DNA of 64,000 nt, from positions 992,001-1,056,000 of the forward strand of contig NZ_JAPEMU010000001.1 of assembly GCF_026342405.1 (NCBI RefSeq), given 5' to 3'. Both the position numbers and the translations under genes were made by a program. Below the pieces are notes generated by a model. The model made no database searches. It was not told the origin of the DNA and was given only the letters and a program-made list of their open reading frames with translations. This document shows positions 1-8,535 of this stretch, one piece after another. The stretch's first letter is position 1, and each line of letters begins with the position of its first letter. The DNA is from Kitasatospora sp. NBC_00240. Its GTDB lineage: Bacteria > Actinomycetota > Actinomycetes > Streptomycetales > Streptomycetaceae.

Positions 1-1099
1 TGGTCTCGGCGATCGCCGGGGAGCAGGTCATGCCGCGTCCGCCGGGGCCGGTGACCAGCCAGATCCCGTCACCGACCTGCTGGCGGTGGACGACCCGGGT
101 GGTGTCGGTGCACTGGGCGTAGACGCCCGCCCAGCGGTGGCGGATACGGGGCAACGGGCGTCCGAGCAGATCCTCGACGACGGTGTCGAGGTGCTCGTAG
201 GGCTCCTCCACCACGTCGAAGCCGAAGGGCTGCTCGTACTCGTGGGTGTCGCCGATGGTCAGGCCGCCGTCGGCGCGCTGCACCATCAGCAGCTGCATCT
301 TGTGCTCGGCGGCGGTGGGCTCCTGCGGCTGGACGGCGGCGAGGGTGTCCAGCGCGCTGCCGGCGTAGGCGGGGTAGTAGCGGAAGCTGTCGCCGTCGGC
401 GACGGAGGTGGTCAGCCGCTCGCCGAGCGGGTCGGTCTGCATCATCTGCAGGCGCACCCGGCGGACCGGCAGGTCGGGGGCCAGTTCGCGGACCAGGCCG
501 CCGAGCCAGGCGCCGGTGCAGAGCACCACCGCGTCGCCGGTGTGGATCCGGCCCCGGTCGTCGCGGACGGCCGCGGGGCCGACCACCTCGCGCACCTCCC
601 GGCCGGGCAGGAAGGTGTAGCGGCCGGAGCGCTCCAGCTCGGCCCGCAGGGCGGGCTGCGCGACCCTGGGCTCGACCGCGCCGTCGCGACCGCACCACAG
701 GGCGCCGAGCAGCCGGCCGCGCAGGGCGGGGTTGGCGGCCCGGGTCTCCTCGGCGTCCAGCAGCCGTAGCCCGCGGGCTTCGGCGTCGGGGAGTTTCAGG
801 GCCTGTTCGGCAACGGCGAGTTCGGCGTCGGTACGGACGACGGTCAGCGATCCGTTGCCGCGGAAGCCCAGCGCGGGGACGCGGGCGCCGATCTCCTCCC
901 ACAGCTCGCGGGCCCGCAGCGCGGTCGCCAGCTCCTCCCCGCCCGCCCGGCCGCCGACCCAGACCAGGCCGAAGTTGCGTACGGATGCGCCGCGAGCCTC
1001 CGACTCGCGCTCGATGTGGACGACCTCGTGGCCGCGTTCGACTGCGTGCCAGGCATGCATGCTGCCCAGGACGCCTGCTCCAACAATGATGATTCTCAC
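1..1099 (-). CDS. FAD-dependent oxidoreductase, TIGR03364-like (3' end outside window)
   Basis: The reverse strand reads from a GTG at 1099 through about 366 codons without a stop and leaves the window, so the C-terminus is missing. The N-terminus MRIIIVGAGVLGSMHAWHAV holds a GxGxxGS dinucleotide-binding loop. It is followed about 20 residues later by an acidic residue at the end of strand 2 (HIERE), the usual FAD-binding Rossmann arrangement of the DAO (D-amino-acid oxidase) superfamily. Near the visible end, the segment GIWLVTGPGGRGMTCSPAIAE is the typical C-terminal FAD-contacting region. The overall pattern fits the TIGR03364 subfamily, which is often found near phosphonate-degradation genes, but no such genes are visible here. 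The substrate cannot be assigned. The cytoplasmic location follows from the lack of a signal peptide. Confidence 0.8.
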   Translation of the reverse strand, partial: MRIIIVGAGVLGSMHAWHAVERGHEVVHIERESEARGASVRNFGLVWVGGRAGGEELATALRARELWEEIGARVPALGFRGNGSLTVVRTDAELAVAEQALKLPDAEARGLRLLDAEETRAANPALRGRLLGALWCGRDGAVEPRVAQPALRAELERSGRYTFLPGREVREVVGPAAVRDDRGRIHTGDAVVLCTGAWLGGLVRELAPDLPVRRVRLQMMQTDPLGERLTTSVADGDSFRYYPAYAGSALDTLAAVQPQEPTAAEHKMQLLMVQRADGGLTIGDTHEYEQPFGFDVVEEPYEHLDTVVEDLLGRPLPRIRHRWAGVYAQCTDTTRVVHRQQVGDGIWLVTGPGGRGMTCSPAIAET

Positions 1100-1296
1100 G
1101 GGGAACAGAGTTGGTCCGGAAGATGTATGGCAGGCAAGCGTGCTGTGACGGGGCTGTTAACTTTGGACCAGACCGGTTATCGTTCCGTGACCTTCGGGGC
1201 GCCGCCGACACGCGGTCCATGGGGCGCCGGGGGGCCACCGGCACCGATGCTCGACGCAGTGACTCAACGGCATATGCTCAATCTGCATACGGACAT

Positions 1297-1338
1297 GGCT
1301 GTTTGACGGAGCATCAAATGATGCTCCGTCAAACAGCC
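1297..1338 (-). terminator. Perfect 19-bp stem-loop terminator after the GH20 gene
   Basis: Positions 1297-1315 and 1320-1338 are exact reverse complements (19 bp) around an AAAT loop. The hairpin lies 25 bp past the stop of the minus-strand hexosaminidase gene and before the next minus-strand gene. There is no T-run, which is common for actinomycete terminators. Confidence 0.8.
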
Positions 1339-1362
1339 GCAAGCCGTGCAGGTCAGGTCAGG

Positions 1363-3495
1363 TCAGGTGATCGTCCAGTGCTGCAGTGCAGAGTTGGTGT
1401 TGGTCTGCTGAGTGACCAGCGCGCCGTTGGTCGTCGAGGCGGTGGTCAGCAGCAGTCCGCTCTTGGCCGAGGTCAGGGTGTAGCCGCCGCCGGTGAGCGG
1501 GGTGACCTGCCAGCGCTGGTTGAGGGCGCCGCCGCAGGTGTACTGGATGGCGGCCGCCCCGGCGGTCATCGAGCCGCCGTTCACGTCGAGGCAGAGCCCG
1601 GAGGCGCCGTTGACGAGGGTGTAGGAGCCGTCGGACTGCTGGGTGAAGGTCCACTTCTGGTTGCTGCCGCCGTGCAGGGCCCAGGTGTCCATCTGGAGGC
1701 CGGTGCTCGTGGAGCTGCCCGGGTCGTCCAGGGCCTGGCTGCCGGTGGTGACGGTGTGGACGCCGTTCAGGGTGCCGGAACCACCGGTCGGCCAGGAGAT
1801 GTCCGGGGCGGCGTAGTAGTTGATGCCCGCAGCGGTCCAGCGCGGACCCTGCGCGGCGAGACGCTGGCTGAAGGAGGTCCAGTCGTGGGTGGACTGGGGC
1901 GACCAGCCGATCTCGGCGATCGCCGGCAGCCGCGGGAAGCTCATGTGGTCGGCGTAGACGGACGGTTCGGGGAACTGGCTGGTGGAGGTCGGCAGGTTGT
2001 TGCTGCCGGAGTAGGCGCGGTCCGCCCACAGTGCGGCCTCGACGCCGGTGATCTGCGCGGCCGGGACGACCGGCGAGTTGCCGTTGGTCTTGGCCGTGAC
2101 GGTGGTCGGGTCCCAGTCGTAGGCCTTCTGGGCCGAGACGTAGCCCTCCCAGGACAGGCCGTAGGGGGTGCTGGAGTCGTACTTCATGTCCAGGTAGGCG
2201 TGGTCCGAGGGGGACATGATGAAGCCGGCGCCCTGCGCCACGCCCGAACGGACCTGCTGGATGGTCACGGACTCCTGCGAGGTGCCCACCGTGGAGCGGT
2301 CGCCGGCGTCACCCCAGAACTGCAGGAGGCTGTTGGCCGGGAGGGTGCCCTGGCCGAGCTGGTGCCAGCCGATCACCTTCTTGCCCTGCGCGGTGGTCGC
2401 CGAGGCGGCCGCCGACACGTACGAGGCGTACTGGGAGGCGGTGGCCTGCGGGGTCTCGTCGCCACCGACGTGGATGTAGGGGCCGGGGGTGAGCGCCGCC
2501 ACCGTGCTGATCACGGTGTTCAGGAAGCTGCTGACGTTGCTGACGTGCTGCGAGTCGCTCAGGCAGTACAGGCTGATGCCCACGGAGAAGCCCGAGTACG
2601 GCGCGATCGCCTGGTTGTTGCAGTTCAGGTTGGCCACCGAGGCCAGCGCCGCGCTGGTGTGGCCCGGGCCGTCGATCTCCGGGACGACCGTCATGAACCG
2701 CGAGCTCGCGTAGGCGACCAGGTCCTGGTACTCGGCCGCCGTGTAGTACCAGGAGGTGCCGCCGGTGAACCCGCTCTGGGTGCTGGCGCCCACCGTGATC
2801 AGGTTCGGCAGCGCGCCGATCGCGATCCGCCAGCCCTGGTCGTCGGTCAGGTGCAGGTGAAGGGTGTTGATCTTGTAGGTGGCGGCCTCGTCGATGTAGC
2901 GCTTGACCTGCGCGACCGGGTAGAAGCGGCGCGCCACGTCGAGCATCACACCGCGGTAGGAGTACCGGGGCGAGTCGGAGATCTGCACGGGCGCGACCGT
3001 CCACGGCCCCGGCTTCACCGTGGGCGACTCCACGGCGGCGGGCAGCAGTTGGCGCAGGGTCTGGACACCGCGGAACAGGCCCTCCGCGCCGTGCGCCGTC
3101 ACGGTGACGCCGCCGCTGTTCGAGGTGAGGGTGTAGCCCTCGGCCCCGAGCGTGGCCGAGCCGTTGGGGTCGAGGACGAGAGCGCCGCTCTGCGGCTGGG
3201 TGGAGCTGACCACCGGGAGGGTGAACCCGGTCGCGGGCGCCAGGAGTCCCGCCAGGTAGCTGCCGACGCCGACCGCGGCCGGGGCGGTGGACAGCACGTC
3301 GACCTGCGTCCCGGCGGCCAGGGTGAACCCGCTGCCGGTACCGGCCGACTCGGAGACCGGCTGGGGCACGATCGCCGGCACCGCGGGCACCGCGTGTGCG
3401 GCGGTCACCGCCGTGGTGCCCGACAACAGCGGCACCACAACGGCGACGGCGCCCAGAACGGCGAGGGCAGGGCCTCGCCGGGGAAACAACCGCAT
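1363..3495 (-). CDS. Secreted beta-N-acetylhexosaminidase (GH20) with ricin-type lectin domain
   Basis: This 710-residue exoenzyme should release terminal N-acetylglucosamine (or GalNAc) from chitooligosaccharides or glycans outside the cell. Residues 1-37 form a signal peptide (MRLFPRRG, then a hydrophobic core and AHA|VPA). A GH20b-like N-terminal domain precedes the TIM-barrel domain. The GH20 catalytic pair is visible in HVGGDETPQ (Asp346-Glu347), and HLHLTDDQGWR is the usual family signature. From about residue 578 a beta-trefoil with QKWTF, QRWQV and LQHWTI (QxW repeats) forms a carbohydrate-binding ricin/CBM13-like module. The ATG at 3495 was chosen because AAGGAG lies 6-7 nt upstream and the signal peptide begins there; the frame stays open further upstream but that part has no protein character. 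The gene is monocistronic with its own terminator. Confidence 0.92.
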   Translation of the reverse strand: MRLFPRRGPALAVLGAVAVVVPLLSGTTAVTAAHAVPAVPAIVPQPVSESAGTGSGFTLAAGTQVDVLSTAPAAVGVGSYLAGLLAPATGFTLPVVSSTQPQSGALVLDPNGSATLGAEGYTLTSNSGGVTVTAHGAEGLFRGVQTLRQLLPAAVESPTVKPGPWTVAPVQISDSPRYSYRGVMLDVARRFYPVAQVKRYIDEAATYKINTLHLHLTDDQGWRIAIGALPNLITVGASTQSGFTGGTSWYYTAAEYQDLVAYASSRFMTVVPEIDGPGHTSAALASVANLNCNNQAIAPYSGFSVGISLYCLSDSQHVSNVSSFLNTVISTVAALTPGPYIHVGGDETPQATASQYASYVSAAASATTAQGKKVIGWHQLGQGTLPANSLLQFWGDAGDRSTVGTSQESVTIQQVRSGVAQGAGFIMSPSDHAYLDMKYDSSTPYGLSWEGYVSAQKAYDWDPTTVTAKTNGNSPVVPAAQITGVEAALWADRAYSGSNNLPTSTSQFPEPSVYADHMSFPRLPAIAEIGWSPQSTHDWTSFSQRLAAQGPRWTAAGINYYAAPDISWPTGGSGTLNGVHTVTTGSQALDDPGSSTSTGLQMDTWALHGGSNQKWTFTQQSDGSYTLVNGASGLCLDVNGGSMTAGAAAIQYTCGGALNQRWQVTPLTGGGYTLTSAKSGLLLTTASTTNGALVTQQTNTNSALQHWTIT

Positions 3496-3519
3496 CGATG
3501 ACTCCTTCTTGTGAGCGGG

Positions 3520-3554
3520 ACCGCACCGCCCTTGGGCAGGGTGCGGTACCGCAC
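3520..3554 (-). promoter_or_regulatory. Hairpin plus 14-bp palindrome in hexosaminidase leader
   Basis: About 25-60 nt upstream of the GH20 start, ACCGCACC-GCCC (3520-3531) pairs with GGGC-AG-GGTGCGGT (3534-3547), leaving only a two-base bulge. Overlapping it, 3541-3554 (GTGCGGTACCGCAC) is a perfect palindrome. It could be a regulator-binding site or a leader hairpin. It does not match the DasR box that controls many chitin genes. Confidence 0.4.
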
Positions 3555-4843
3555 TGGACCAGGGAAAGACGGAAATGCTTATGCGAAAGGGAACGCGGAC
3601 CTGACGACAGGCCCGCGCCGTAGGACAGCTGTTGGCGGGAGGAAGCGCACAACATGACGCGGCAGGAAAGGACCAGCCCTTCGGCCGGGCATGGCTCGAT
3701 CGTGACGCGCACGTGTACTGCGGGAGAAATTCCGGACCACTGAAGGACGGGGTCGGAAGCAATTCGGAGAACATACGGGCGTGGGACGACACACGTGATT
3801 TCCCGGCTTCCTCCCCGCATCCTACGGCCACCCCGGGGCTTCCCCGGGGCACCTCGGTCACGGCGGGCCGGGCGTTCTCCCGACTGGCTGGTGCTGCTTG
3901 ATTGTGCATGCTAGTGCTCGGATTAGAGCATGTGCAAGCAGCGGGTGCCGGTCGCGGTCCGACCAGGACCAGCGCGCCGACCGGATCAACCTCGGCGACA
4001 CCCTGGGGAGTTCGGCACCGCGCCGACGGAGGGGCGAGGCCGATCACCCTCGGACGCCTGCCGATCGCCCCGCAATCGCGGACCCGGCACCCCACCGGCC
4101 GACCGAAGGCCGGGGACGCGCCCTCAGGGCCGCGGGCCGGAATACTCCGCAGCTACCGCGAGATGATCCCCGACCGACGTTCGCCCCCTTTTCACCTGCG
4201 GGAAACCGTCGCGGGCAACTGGTTCGCGAAATTTCACACCGCGGACCTCGACGCGCCACCGGAAGCCAGGTATTCGACCCCGCCACGACGGCCGCCGTTC
4301 CGCCCGCCCGGGTCCGTCCGACCCGACCCACCCGACAAACCGAAAGTCAGCGGCCGGCCCACCCCGAACGACTTCGAGCAACAAACTCCGCATGACCGTC
4401 GACCCCGACCCACGGTTGCGCGATTCTGATCCTTCGCGTGGAACTCCGAGTTTTTGTCAGGTCACTATGGGAGACAGTGATGCGATATGTCGCTTTTCCC
4501 TTGGTAACGATTGGATAACCGGTCTGGAGTCAGTGACCGGAGTCCGTGGAGACTTGCGCCCGTCGAACGACGGCCGCCCCCGACGGCGGCCCGCCCCGAC
4601 GACCCGGCCCACCGGGCCGGCCCCGCGAACCCGAGCCATACCCATGGCCGACGCCGCCGATCGCCTGTGCAGCAGGATCCGTTCGCCCGTCAACTTCCTT
4701 TCGAACAAGCAGTGGTGGCCGATGGGCCCGCGGTGAGCCGCGGGCCGCCCAGGACACCTGCGGCAGCCGGATCCTCACCGACCCCGGCCGGCCCCGCCCG
4801 ACGCGTCGGCGGCCCCTCCCCGTCAACTCCCCAGGAGTCCCCC
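3555..4843. other. 1.3-kb gene-poor interval between divergent secreted-enzyme genes
   Basis: I see no convincing gene. Frames that stay open here lack the G/C-rich third positions of the neighbouring genes, have no good ribosome-binding sites and resemble no family I know. The stretch must hold the promoters of the divergent GH20 and phosphodiesterase genes. Noteworthy pieces are an imperfect inverted repeat near 3902-3937 (TTGTGCATGCT ... AGCATGTGCAA), a TCACT...AGTGA inverted repeat near 4462-4480, and two 7-mers in the same orientation on the minus strand at about 4504-4520 (GTTATCC-AATC-GTTACCA). The spacing of the 7-mers resembles a degenerate PHO box. Confidence 0.5.
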
Positions 4844-6376
4844 TTGAAGATGACCAGGCCCGCATCCACCCTCCTCGCGGTACTCACCGCCACCGCCGCG
4901 ACCGTCCCACTGGCCCTGGCCGCCGGCCCGGCCCAGGCCGCCCCCAAACCCGGCACGTACAAGAACCTCCCGAACGGCACCAAGACCGCGAAGACCCTGG
5001 TGATCGGCATCGACGGCACCAGATACGACAGACTGCTCGCCGCCGACGCCCCCCGGATCAAGGCGCTGATGGCCGACGGTCTCACCGCCCCGAGCAACCT
5101 CTACGCCGACCCGCTCTCCCCCACCGTCTCCGGACCGGGCTGGTCGACCATCGCCACCGGCGTCTGGCCGGACAAGCACGGCGTGAAGGAGAACACCTTC
5201 ACCGGCTCGCACTTCAACCTCTACCCCAGCCTGGGCAAGCGACTGGAGACCGCCTCCTCGGCCACCTCCACCCTGGTCGTCGCCTCCTGGAACCCGGTCG
5301 CCGACACCATCTTCAACGGCGGTGCCGACCTGCGGATCGCGGAGAGCGAGAACGACACCAAGACGGCCTCCGACGCGGCCGACTACCTCGCCCACGGCAA
5401 CCCCGACGCCACCTTCCTGCACTTCGACCAGGTCGACGAGGCCGGCCACAGCTACGGCGGGACGAGCTCGCAGTACCTGGCCGCCATCCACAGCGTGGAC
5501 GGGTTGGTCGGCCAGGTCGTCGACGCCGTCAAGTCCCGTCCCACGTACGCGTCCGAGGACTGGCTGATCATGGTCACCACCGACCACGGCCACACCGACG
5601 CGGGTGGCCACGGCGGCAACTCCGCGGTCGAGCGGCAGACCTTCGTGGTGGCCGACGGCGCCGGCTACACCCCCGGCTCCGTCCGGCGGGACGTGAAGGT
5701 CGTGGACGTCGCCCCGACCGTGCTCCAGCACGAGGGTGTCGCGGTGAACCCGGCCTGGAACCTGGACGGCACCCCCATCCCCAGCCTGGTCCCCGACGCC
5801 TTCGACGCCCTGCGCGGCTCCCTGCAGACCCGGGTGGACGAGACCGGTATCGACGCCGGCCTCACCGGCTTCACCCACACCCCGCCGGCGGGCTGGAGCA
5901 TCGACAACTCGGCGATGCCCACCGGCGGTGTCACCGAATGGCGCGGCTGGTCGTTCGCCACCGACGAGTTCTGGACGGCGGCCGAGCGCGGCCAGGGCCG
6001 GGAGACCAACGTCCGCTCCCGCAACGTCTTCGCGGTGGCCGACTCCGACGAGTGGGACGACGCCTCGCACGGCGCCGGCCAGTTCGACTCCACCCTGGTC
6101 AGCCCGGTCTACCAGGTGGGCGGCGCCACCAGCGCGGTCGTCGGCTATGCCACCGACTACCTGGTGGACGGCCCGCAGACCGGTGACGTCTACGTCTCCT
6201 TCGACGGCGGCGCCCCGCAACTGGTGAAGTCCTACCGGGCGAACACCAACACCTTCGAGTCCGTCACCGTCAACGTCCCGGCCGGCGCCACCACGGCCCA
6301 GCTGAAGTTCCGCTACACCGGCACCAACAGCGCCTTCTGGACCGTCGACCAGGTCACCCTCACCCCGCAGAGCTGA
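4844..6376 (+). CDS. Secreted type I phosphodiesterase / nucleotide pyrophosphatase (alkaline phosphatase superfamily)
   Basis: The 510-residue protein begins with a signal peptide (TRPASTLLAVLTATAATVPL, then AQA|APKPG) and should act outside the cell on phosphodiester or phosphomonoester substrates. Metal-binding and active-site segments of the PF01663 family are present in order: IGIDGTRYD, SPTVSGPGWSTIATG (nucleophile region), DKHGVKENTF, HFDQVDEAGHSYG and MVTTDHGHTDAGGHGG. After about residue 330 a second domain (GWSFATDEFWTAAERGQGR through DQVTLTPQS) looks like an all-beta jelly-roll accessory module, as seen on other secreted phosphatases. The TTG at 4844 is 6 nt after CCAGGAG; the ATG at 4850 is the alternative. 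The exact substrate is unknown. Confidence 0.88.
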   Translation: MKMTRPASTLLAVLTATAATVPLALAAGPAQAAPKPGTYKNLPNGTKTAKTLVIGIDGTRYDRLLAADAPRIKALMADGLTAPSNLYADPLSPTVSGPGWSTIATGVWPDKHGVKENTFTGSHFNLYPSLGKRLETASSATSTLVVASWNPVADTIFNGGADLRIAESENDTKTASDAADYLAHGNPDATFLHFDQVDEAGHSYGGTSSQYLAAIHSVDGLVGQVVDAVKSRPTYASEDWLIMVTTDHGHTDAGGHGGNSAVERQTFVVADGAGYTPGSVRRDVKVVDVAPTVLQHEGVAVNPAWNLDGTPIPSLVPDAFDALRGSLQTRVDETGIDAGLTGFTHTPPAGWSIDNSAMPTGGVTEWRGWSFATDEFWTAAERGQGRETNVRSRNVFAVADSDEWDDASHGAGQFDSTLVSPVYQVGGATSAVVGYATDYLVDGPQTGDVYVSFDGGAPQLVKSYRANTNTFESVTVNVPAGATTAQLKFRYTGTNSAFWTVDQVTLTPQS

Positions 6377-6386
6377 CCGCTCCCGG

Positions 6387-6421
6387 CCCGGGCACCGCAC
6401 ACCGTCCGTGCGGTGCCCGGG
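6387..6421 (+). terminator. Perfect 14-bp stem-loop terminator after the phosphodiesterase
   Basis: CCCGGGCACCGCAC at 6387-6400 and its exact reverse complement at 6408-6421 enclose a 7-nt loop, 10 bp past the stop codon. Confidence 0.8.
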
Positions 6422-6834
6422 ACCGCGGTGGTCCGGGCATCACGATGACTTCGGCCGGGCCGCACCTCCGCCCGGGTCGGCCGCATCGTACGCCGGCCTC
6501 CGACAGTCCTGGCCCGGCCCGGTCACCCGCGGGACGCAGGTCGTCCGACGGCATGCGTGCCTCTCCCGTAGCGGGGCGGGGCGGCCCGCCAGGAGCGCCG
6601 GGGCAGGCCGGTGGGCTGGTCCGGCGCCGCAGGTGGCAGGCCGCTCCGCCCCGGCCGGGCCGCTCGCCCGGGGCACGGTCGGTCACCCGCGGTGGAACGG
6701 GGGTGCCCTGCCGTGCGTTTGTCCGCGACACCGGCGGCCAAGCATGCCGGCGGGGTCCGGTTCCGTCCCCCGCGCGGGCGGACGGCCGCTCGCGGGTGCC
6801 CGGCTGTTTCGCGTCGGCGGACCTGGGCAGACGC

Positions 6835-6932
6835 GCAGCGCGCGTGAAGCAGCGCGCGTGAAGCAGCGCACGCGAAGCAGCGCACGCGAAGCAGCGCGCG
6901 TGAAGCAGCGCACGCGAAGCAGCGCACGCGAA
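6835..6932. repeat. Seven tandem copies of a 14-bp repeat
   Basis: The unit GCAGCGC(A/G)CG(C/T)GAA occurs seven times with no spacer. There are two variants, A (GCGCGTGAA ending) and B (GCACGCGAA ending), in the order A A B B A B B. Because 14 is not a multiple of three and the array lies between genes, it is not protein-coding. The rest of 6422-7196 shows no recognisable gene. Confidence 0.9.
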
Positions 6933-7196
6933 GGGCGAGCGAGCCATGGACGACACCCTCCAAGGGCGGTTCCGGCGGCGTGCCGGACCAGCAGGACCAC
7001 GGCAACGACGACCGGTCCGGGACGTCCGAGCCGGACCGCGACGTGCCGACCGGGACAGGCCGGACCGCCCCGAGGCCGATCAGGACGAGGGCGCGGCGCG
7101 TCCGGCCGACGAATGACGCCCGGACACCCCGACGAAATGGACACCCCGGACGACGCGCGGCCCCGGGCCGGCCCGCTGCACGCACCTGGAGGGACC

Positions 7197-7679
7197 GTGG
7201 AAAACCAGTTCGGCACCTTCACCGCCCTGTTGGACCATCCGGTCTACGTGGTCACCGCGGCGGCCGGTGGTGATCTCGCCGGATGCCTGGCGGGCTTCGC
7301 CGGGCAGTGCTCGATCGACCCGGCCCGGTTCGTGGTGTGGATCTCCAAGGCGAACCATACCTACGGGGTCGCGGCACGCAGCGACGCCCTCGCCGTCCAC
7401 CTGATCCCACGCGACAAGCATGAGCTGGCCGAACGCTTCGGCGGCCGGAGCGGCGACAGCGTCGACAAGTTCGAGGACGTCGTCTGGGCGCCGGGCCCGG
7501 CCGGGGTCCCCCTCCTGGCGGAGGCGGAGGCCTGGTTCGTCGGCCGGGTGCTCGACCGCGCCGACTGGGGCGACCATGTCGGCTTCCTCCTCGCCCCGGT
7601 CAGCACCCGCGCACCGGAGGCCACCGCCAGCCTGGCCCTGCACGACGTCAAGGACATCGACGCCGGCCACCCGGCCTGA
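7197..7679 (+). CDS. Flavin reductase-like FMN-binding domain protein
   Basis: The 160-residue protein reads ENQFGTFTALLDHPVYVVTA at its start, continues with CSIDPARFVVWISKANHTYG and ends with a HVGFLLAPVS segment. It therefore matches the flavin reductase-like split-barrel fold (FMN-binding; short-chain flavin reductases and related proteins), which serves as a reductase or FMN carrier in the cytoplasm. The GTG at 7197 follows GGAGGG closely; in-frame ATGs at 7114 and 7138 are possible alternatives but have no ribosome-binding site. It stands upstream of a PRC-barrel gene with a 96-bp gap. The partner enzyme is unknown. Confidence 0.75.
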   Translation: MENQFGTFTALLDHPVYVVTAAAGGDLAGCLAGFAGQCSIDPARFVVWISKANHTYGVAARSDALAVHLIPRDKHELAERFGGRSGDSVDKFEDVVWAPGPAGVPLLAEAEAWFVGRVLDRADWGDHVGFLLAPVSTRAPEATASLALHDVKDIDAGHPA

Positions 7680-7775
7680 CGCCCTCCGGGGCCGCCCGCC
7701 GGCGCACCCTCGGTGGCCGGTAGGGCGCAGGTGGCCGCAGGATGGAAGGCAATGCCCGTTGATCGGAGGCCGCAC

Positions 7776-8132
7776 ATGATCCAGACCGCCGACATCCGCG
7801 AATGGCGTGATCACGACGTCGTCGACCAGGACGGCAAGAAGATCGGAATCCTGGAGTCGGTGTACGTGAACACGTCCACCGACGCTCCGTCGTTCGCCAC
7901 CGTCACCGTCGGCCTGCCGACCCGGCACCGTCTGGTGTTCGTTCCGCTGGACGGGGCGCTCGTCGGTCCCGGCTACGTCAAGGTCGCGTTCGGGAAGGGC
8001 GTCGTGAAGGACGCGCCCTCGATCGACATGGACGGGGTGCTCACCGCCGAGCAGGAGCCCGAGGTGTTCGCCCACTACAAGCTGGAGTACGCGCCGGGCG
8101 CGGGCGGCGAACGCCAACTCGCCCGCCGCTGA
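7776..8132 (+). CDS. PRC-barrel domain protein
   Basis: The 118-residue cytoplasmic protein matches the PRC-barrel family: MIQTADIREWRDHDVVDQDG leads into a short beta-barrel (KKIGILESVYVNTSTDAPSF, FVPLDGALVGPGYVKVAFGK). These domains occur in photosynthetic reaction centre H subunits, RimM and many small actinomycete stress proteins; the ligand is not known. GGAGG lies 6 nt before the ATG. Another PRC-barrel gene sits at 31106 in this window. It probably shares a transcript with the small membrane protein gene 29 bp downstream. Confidence 0.85.
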   Translation: MIQTADIREWRDHDVVDQDGKKIGILESVYVNTSTDAPSFATVTVGLPTRHRLVFVPLDGALVGPGYVKVAFGKGVVKDAPSIDMDGVLTAEQEPEVFAHYKLEYAPGAGGERQLARR

Positions 8133-8161
8133 ACGCCGCTGAATTCCGGAGGTGGACCGCC

Positions 8162-8329
8162 GTGGCCTGGCTGCTGTTCCTGGTCCTCGCCGCCGTCGTG
8201 CTCGGGATTCTCGGCGCGACGGTCAAGGGCCTGTTCTATCTGCTCGTCGTCGGCATCCTGGTCTTCGCCTGTGCCCTGCTGTTCGGCGCCGCGCGCCTGC
8301 GCCGAACCGGACGGCGCCCCACCCGTTGA
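8162..8329 (+). CDS. Small hydrophobic membrane protein (55 aa)
   Basis: A GTG preceded by CCGGAGGTGG opens a 55-codon frame. It encodes two hydrophobic stretches (WLLFLVLAAVVLGILGA and GLFYLLVVGILVFACALLF) joined by TVK and a basic tail RLRRTGRRPTR. It looks like a two-helix membrane peptide with its basic tail inside. Such proteins are frequent beside actinomycete stress genes, but no function is known. The strong ribosome-binding site and the close spacing to the PRC-barrel gene support it as real. Confidence 0.7.
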   Translation: MAWLLFLVLAAVVLGILGATVKGLFYLLVVGILVFACALLFGAARLRRTGRRPTR

Positions 8330-8535
8330 GGCCCCGGCCTTCGCCGGCCGCGCCGACCGGGGCGCGAACCACGTCGCGAGGTGCCGCCCAAGGTCGACGG
8401 GGGAAGGGCGGAGGGCGGGTGACGGCCGCCGACACCCGGCGCCGTGAACCGTCACGGGAGGCAGCCGGGCGGCTCGTCGCCGCCGAGGCACCAGCCGCCC
8501 GGGCGCCACGGGACTGGAGAGGAGGAGAGTCGGCG

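Noticed and set aside
1111..3501. Long plus-strand open frame opposite the hexosaminidase gene
   Set aside because: It is a shadow frame of a strongly supported minus-strand gene; it has Arg/Gly/Val-rich composition without any domain. The same applies to other very long antisense frames across the window.
3549..3561. CTGGACCAG as a DasR box
   Set aside because: It lacks the central TCTAGA-like core and full length of the DasR operator.
3902..4429. A 175-codon plus-strand frame
   Set aside because: Third positions are not G/C-enriched, there is no ribosome-binding site and the sequence resembles no family.
6835..6932. CRISPR array
   Set aside because: Units are contiguous 14-mers with no unique spacers; the same holds for the octamer array at 47602-47713.
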